The notes beneath the pieces are model-generated. The model saw only the letters and a list, made by a program, of their open reading frames with translations. It ran no database searches and was not told where the DNA came from. Positions 60,701 to 64,000 of a stretch of 64,000 nt of DNA are shown here, in pieces (position 1 is the stretch's first letter; the number at the start of each line of letters is the position of its first letter). The position numbers were made by a program, and so were the translations under genes. Source of the DNA: JALOLV01 sp046295175. GTDB taxonomy: Bacteria > Bacteroidota > Bacteroidia > Cytophagales > Spirosomataceae. The stretch is taken from positions 744,001 through 808,000 of the forward strand of contig JBKBNY010000001.1 of NCBI GenBank assembly GCA_046295175.1, given 5' to 3'.

Positions 60701-60853
60701 CTATATTTCTTCTGGAAAATCAATTTTCACGCCACACGCTCCCCCGCAATTCTTGGCACAACCCGCATTTTTTACCGTGAATTGACGATACACCATTCTA
60801 CCCAAATAAGCCAATGCAGCTACAAATATGATTCCGATAATGATATTTTCCAT
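60701..60853 (-). CDS. FeoB-associated Cys-rich membrane peptide
   Basis: 50 residues, ATG at 60853 and stop at 60701, too short for the ordinary ORF cut-off. One membrane helix (NIIIGIIFVAALAYLGRMVY) is followed by a Cys cluster GCAKNCGGACGVKIDFP. This matches the FeoB-associated family, thought to assist ferrous iron transport. FeoA and FeoB are not in this window, so the gene stands alone. Confidence 0.85.
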   Translation of the reverse strand: MENIIIGIIFVAALAYLGRMVYRQFTVKNAGCAKNCGGACGVKIDFPEEI

Positions 60854-61009
60854 TGTTTAAGTAATAAAGTAGAATTAACCGAATATGCCGAATTTTTCGA
60901 ATATTATTTAAAGTTACTGACTATCAGAGTTTTAATATTATTCAAGTAATTCAAAATTGTACTAAATTATTCGTCATTCGAGAAATTCGGAGGATTCAAA
61001 TAATTATGT

Positions 61010-61531
61010 TTATTTATTCAAAACGATTTCGACATGCTTTAGATGATGCTCCGAATGCCACGCATACAAAGCGATAACCTCTTGAATATCAAATGATTTC
61101 TGATACCCCGAGTGGAAATACGTGCGTTTTAATTGCTTTTTATCTAAGGTTTTAAACAGCGTAACCATGCGTTTATGCACACCCTCAATGATTTGCAAAG
61201 AAGGCTTTACGGGTAATGTCGTATCGGGTAAAACCGCCCATTGAGCCTCGTCGTAACCTTTAATCGGTGGGTTCTCTTCGGTCAATGCAAAACGTACACG
61301 TGTGTACATATTGATATGGCTATCCGCAACGTGATGAATCACTTGTCTGGCCGTCCATCCTTCGGGACGATACGGCGTATCTAACTGATTTTCAGAGAGT
61401 TTTGCGGCAGTTTTCTTCAAAGCACTCGGAAACTTCTCTAAAACTTTTATGTGTTGGCGAGTCTCACGCATCGAATACTTTTTGCCGTATTCAAAACGCC
61501 CGATTGGGTACTTCAATTGCTCAATATCCAT
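61010..61531 (-). CDS. DinB/YfiT-family putative thiol transferase (BstA-like)
   Basis: 173 residues from MDIEQLKYPIGRFEYGK; the 19-residue extension is rejected. Metal ligands of the BstA/YfiT kind: HHVADSH near residues 67-73 and WHSEHHLKHVEIV near the end. This family conjugates bacillithiol or a similar thiol to electrophiles. In Bacteroidota the true cofactor is uncertain. The YPIGRFEY start is typical. Alone, convergent with nothing nearby. Confidence 0.87.
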   Translation of the reverse strand: MDIEQLKYPIGRFEYGKKYSMRETRQHIKVLEKFPSALKKTAAKLSENQLDTPYRPEGWTARQVIHHVADSHINMYTRVRFALTEENPPIKGYDEAQWAVLPDTTLPVKPSLQIIEGVHKRMVTLFKTLDKKQLKRTYFHSGYQKSFDIQEVIALYAWHSEHHLKHVEIVLNK

Positions 61532-61648
61532 AATTTCGCTTTGGTTTGTATCTTTAAAACAGACTAAATATAAGCAAAGTTCAGTCAATTTAACATCTCG
61601 ACTCGCTATATTTTCAGTATCCTACGTATAATAATAGCCAATTTACGT

Positions 61649-61656
61649 ATTTTTGT
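61649..61656 (+). promoter_or_regulatory. Possible -7 box (TATTTTTG) before the AlbA_2 gene
   Basis: Exact TAnnTTTG match, about 113 bases before the ATG at 61770. Confidence 0.35.
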
Positions 61657-61769
61657 AAGGTAATTAAAATTGGTTTCTGAAAGATTGCACTTATAAATCA
61701 TTGAAAGTCAGAATAATCAACCAAGAAAATCTTAAAATCATTCTAATCTTGGTATAATTTTCACACGCA

Positions 61770-63278
61770 ATGGCATTACCTGTCAATATTGAGCAACTTC
61801 TTAATGGCAAAATCATCGAATGGGATAGGCTGGAATTCAAAAAAAGTTGGAATCCAGAAGATGTCTTACATACTATTTGTGCATTTGCCAATGACATTAA
61901 TAATTGGGGTGGTGGGTATATTATCATCGGTGTCGAAGAAAACGATGGGATACCCGTTCTTCCTCCAATCGGTTTACAAGAAAATCAAATTGACAGAATC
62001 CAAAAAGAGTTAATCAAGATTACTCATAAGATTGAGCCTTTTTATTCGCCTATATCACAACCTTACTTATACGAAGACAAATGGATTTTTATCATTTGGG
62101 TTCCAGGGGGTGATAATCGCCCGTACAAAGTTCCGAAAGCATTAGGAAGCAAAGAGATAGAAGGTAAAAGATACTACATTAGACGTGGGTCGTCATCGGC
62201 AATAGCAAAAGAAGCCGACGAAAAGCAACTACTCGATTTAGCAAAAAAGATTCCGTTTGATGATAGAATCAACCACGAAGCAACCATAAAAGACCTTGAT
62301 TTGGGGCTTATCCGCGAGTTTTTGCAAGAAATCAGAAGTGACCTTTTTGAAGAATCAATCAAAACACCTTTTGAAGAAGTGTGCCGCCAGATGCGAATCG
62401 TCAATGGCCCTGACGAATACCTAAAACCACTCAATGTAGGTTTGTTGTTTTTTTGTACAAATCCTCAAAAATTCTTTAATGAGGCACGTATCGAGGTGGT
62501 TTGGCGTTACAATGAATCAGGGACTTCTTTTGACGAATTTGTATTCAAAGGACCTATTCACAAACAAATTCGTGAGGTTTTGTCGCATATTCGTTCACGT
62601 CTGATTATCGAAAGGGTCATCAAACAAGCCAATAAAGCCGAAGCGATTAGGGTTTATAACTATCCGTTTGAAGCCATCGAAGAAGCCGTAGTCAATGCTT
62701 TTTTTCATAGAAGTTATGAGATTAGAGAACCTATCATTATTGATATTTGGCAAAATAGAATCGAAATTGCGAGTCTGCCGGGTCCTGTCCCACCAATCAA
62801 TCAGCAAGATTTACAAAAAGGCAGAGTTGTGGCAAGGCATTATCGGAATCGCCGAATTGGAGATTTTTTCAAGGATTTGGATTTATCAGAAGGTCGTTGC
62901 ACTGGAATTCCGACGATTTACAAAAAAATGGCAGCGAATGATTCGCCCAAACCTCATTTTGAGACCGACGAAGACCGTACCTATTTTGCCGTAACCCTAC
63001 CAATAAATCCGTATTTTTTAGAAGTACAAGATAATGCACCAGAAGACATACGAATTTTACATTATTGTCTCGAAGAAAAAAGTCGTAAAGAGATTTTAGC
63101 ATTTTTGGGATTAACCTCGCATACTTTTAATTACGAACAAAAGATAGTCCCACTCTTGCATAATGGGTTTTTACAGATGACCGTCCCTGAGAATCCTTTT
63201 AGTAAAAAACAAAAATATATTATTACTTATGACGGATTTAGACACTTATCATCGAAGCTACTGTCTAACACTGTCTAA
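61770..63278 (+). CDS. AlbA_2/Schlafen-like ATP-binding protein
   Basis: 502 residues. The N-terminal AlbA_2 domain (about 15-140) shows RLEFKKSWNPEDVLHTICAFAN and GGGYIIIGVEENDG; the HATPase_c_4 region is about 290-400 (PFEAIEEAVVNAFFHRSYEI, ISLPGPVPP type loops, RRIGDFFKDLDLSEGRCTGI). The C-terminal 90 residues look like a winged helix (SRKEILAFLGLTSHTFNYEQ). Such proteins are often transcriptional or nucleic-acid factors of unknown role, sometimes in defence regions. The end of the gene is within a direct repeat. Confidence 0.83.
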   Translation: MALPVNIEQLLNGKIIEWDRLEFKKSWNPEDVLHTICAFANDINNWGGGYIIIGVEENDGIPVLPPIGLQENQIDRIQKELIKITHKIEPFYSPISQPYLYEDKWIFIIWVPGGDNRPYKVPKALGSKEIEGKRYYIRRGSSSAIAKEADEKQLLDLAKKIPFDDRINHEATIKDLDLGLIREFLQEIRSDLFEESIKTPFEEVCRQMRIVNGPDEYLKPLNVGLLFFCTNPQKFFNEARIEVVWRYNESGTSFDEFVFKGPIHKQIREVLSHIRSRLIIERVIKQANKAEAIRVYNYPFEAIEEAVVNAFFHRSYEIREPIIIDIWQNRIEIASLPGPVPPINQQDLQKGRVVARHYRNRRIGDFFKDLDLSEGRCTGIPTIYKKMAANDSPKPHFETDEDRTYFAVTLPINPYFLEVQDNAPEDIRILHYCLEEKSRKEILAFLGLTSHTFNYEQKIVPLLHNGFLQMTVPENPFSKKQKYIITYDGFRHLSSKLLSNTV

Positions 63279-63376
63279 CATTTTAAAACATATATGTACT
63301 AAAAACATATAATAATTTTTATAAATATAACATTTTTTATATAATCAAAAGTAAGCATATACTTAACTGTCTAACA
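63261..63376 (+). repeat. CTGTCTAACA direct repeats
   Basis: CTGTCTAACA occurs twice in tandem (63261-63280, covering the stop codon of the AlbA_2 gene) and again at 63367-63376, followed by GTGTCTAAG. The repeats flank an AT-rich stretch and lie before the aldehyde dehydrogenase gene. Could be a protein-binding site. Confidence 0.5.
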
Positions 63377-63441
63377 AGTGTCTAAGTAATGTACAAGTAG
63401 TAACTAAGTCAAAAAATCATCAACAAACCATAATTAAAAGA

Positions 63442-64000
63442 ATGAAAAAAGTACTCAAAGAATTAGGAATCAAGTCGCTCAACGAGGGTATCAGCACGGG
63501 GGTGGAGAGTTGGGCAGGTAGCGGAAAAGTATTGAGTTCGTACTCGCCAGTAGATGGGCAACTCATTGGTAAGGTTCGACAAGCCAATCGAGAAGACTAC
63601 GATAAAGTGGTGGCACAGGCCGTGGCGGCGTTTCCGATGTGGAGAGAATTACCAGCCCCAAAACGTGGCGAAATCGTTCGTCAGATGGGCGATGCTTTCA
63701 GAGAACATAAAGATGCACTCGGACGCTTAGTGAGCTACGAAATGGGCAAAAGCCTGCAAGAAGGTTGGGGCGAAGTACAAGAAATAATTGATATTTGCGA
63801 TTTTGCGGTTGGGCTTTCTCGTCAATTGTACGGTCTTTCGATGCACTCAGAGCGTGGCTCGCACCGCATGTACGAGCAGTGGCATCCGCTCGGAGTTGTG
63901 GGTATTATCTCGGCATTCAATTTCCCGGTAGCCGTTTGGGCATGGAATACCATGTTGGCTTGGGTTTGCGGAGATGTTTGCGTATGGAAGCCATCCGAAA
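63442..64000 (+). CDS. Aldehyde dehydrogenase, cut by the window end
   Basis: Begins MKKVLKELGIKSLNEGIS and runs off the window after 186 codons. SSYSPVDGQLIGKV, then AVAAFPMWRELPAPKRGEIV, then GKSLQEGWGEVQEIIDICDF and GVVGIISAFNFPVAVWAWN are those of the ALDH7 group (alpha-aminoadipic semialdehyde / piperideine-6-carboxylate dehydrogenase), which acts in lysine degradation. The catalytic Cys and NAD site are beyond the end. ALDH7 is the best fit, not certain. Confidence 0.85.
   Translation, partial: MKKVLKELGIKSLNEGISTGVESWAGSGKVLSSYSPVDGQLIGKVRQANREDYDKVVAQAVAAFPMWRELPAPKRGEIVRQMGDAFREHKDALGRLVSYEMGKSLQEGWGEVQEIIDICDFAVGLSRQLYGLSMHSERGSHRMYEQWHPLGVVGIISAFNFPVAVWAWNTMLAWVCGDVCVWKPSE

Overview
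This window comes from a Bacteroidota genome, most likely order Cytophagales (the Emticicia/Runella/Flectobacillus group is an inference, not shown). The signs are: a protein with the gliding-motility C-terminal (CHU_C) domain used for type IX secretion, a PorE-like OmpA protein, tandem DUF4136 lipoproteins, DUF2480, DUF3857/transglutaminase proteins, a lipoprotein style typical of the phylum, almost no Shine-Dalgarno sites, and repeated matches to the Bacteroidota -7 box TAnnTTTG upstream of genes. About sixty protein genes, one tRNA and no rRNA are present. I saw no insertion sequence, prophage or CRISPR array.

Layout. 1-9 kb: lipoprotein, membrane protein, a strange Arg/Asp/Glu heptad-repeat protein, tRNA-Arg(CCG), acyl-CoA ligase, xylose isomerase, RND/MMPL exporter. 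9-16.9 kb: DinB protein, two DUF4136 lipoproteins, aroB, rhamnose mutarotase, a PLP enzyme, GT25 glycosyltransferase, M28 peptidase. 16.9-22 kb: trpG-[antitoxin-PIN toxin]-trpD-trpC-trpF-trpB, with trpE and trpA absent. 22-31 kb: large CHU_C protein, Kazal lipoprotein, gltX, DUF2480, membrane protein, GMC oxidoreductase with its small Tat subunit. 31-38 kb: TetR-MFS pair, tilS, PorE-like protein, a decayed PIN toxin and its antitoxin. 38-43.7 kb: two-component system, coiled-coil protein, EEP phosphatase, trypsin-like lipoprotein. 43.7-48.5 kb: an unusually AT-rich minus-strand cluster with an outer-membrane barrel, a MauE-like membrane protein, a secreted propeller-like protein, a 52-residue Cys-rich exported peptide and a Crp/Fnr regulator carrying a 12-bp tandem repeat. 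48.6-54 kb: exported MTA/SAH nucleosidase with an AzgA-type permease, inositol oxygenase with a Tat Gfo/Idh/MocA oxidoreductase. 53.6-64 kb: thioredoxin-like protein, two DUF3857 proteins, LolD-like ATPase, YhhQ, FeoB-associated peptide, BstA/DinB, AlbA_2 protein and the start of an aldehyde dehydrogenase.

The most striking feature lies between and inside the genes: several families of short palindromic repeats. One family (hairpin plus a GGGCGACCGTCGC tail, or hairpin plus a TTTAGG.TGAGGT tail) occurs in intergenic gaps and also in frame inside trpD and tilS, where both copies are read as the same peptide (ATVAT). A weaker variant sits in the LolD-like gene. This resembles the protein-coding palindromic elements known from Rickettsia. 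A second family of about 55 bp has three copies with compensating changes in the hairpin arms. The other candidate system is the Cys-rich peptide, propeller, MauE and barrel operon at 43.7-47.7 kb.
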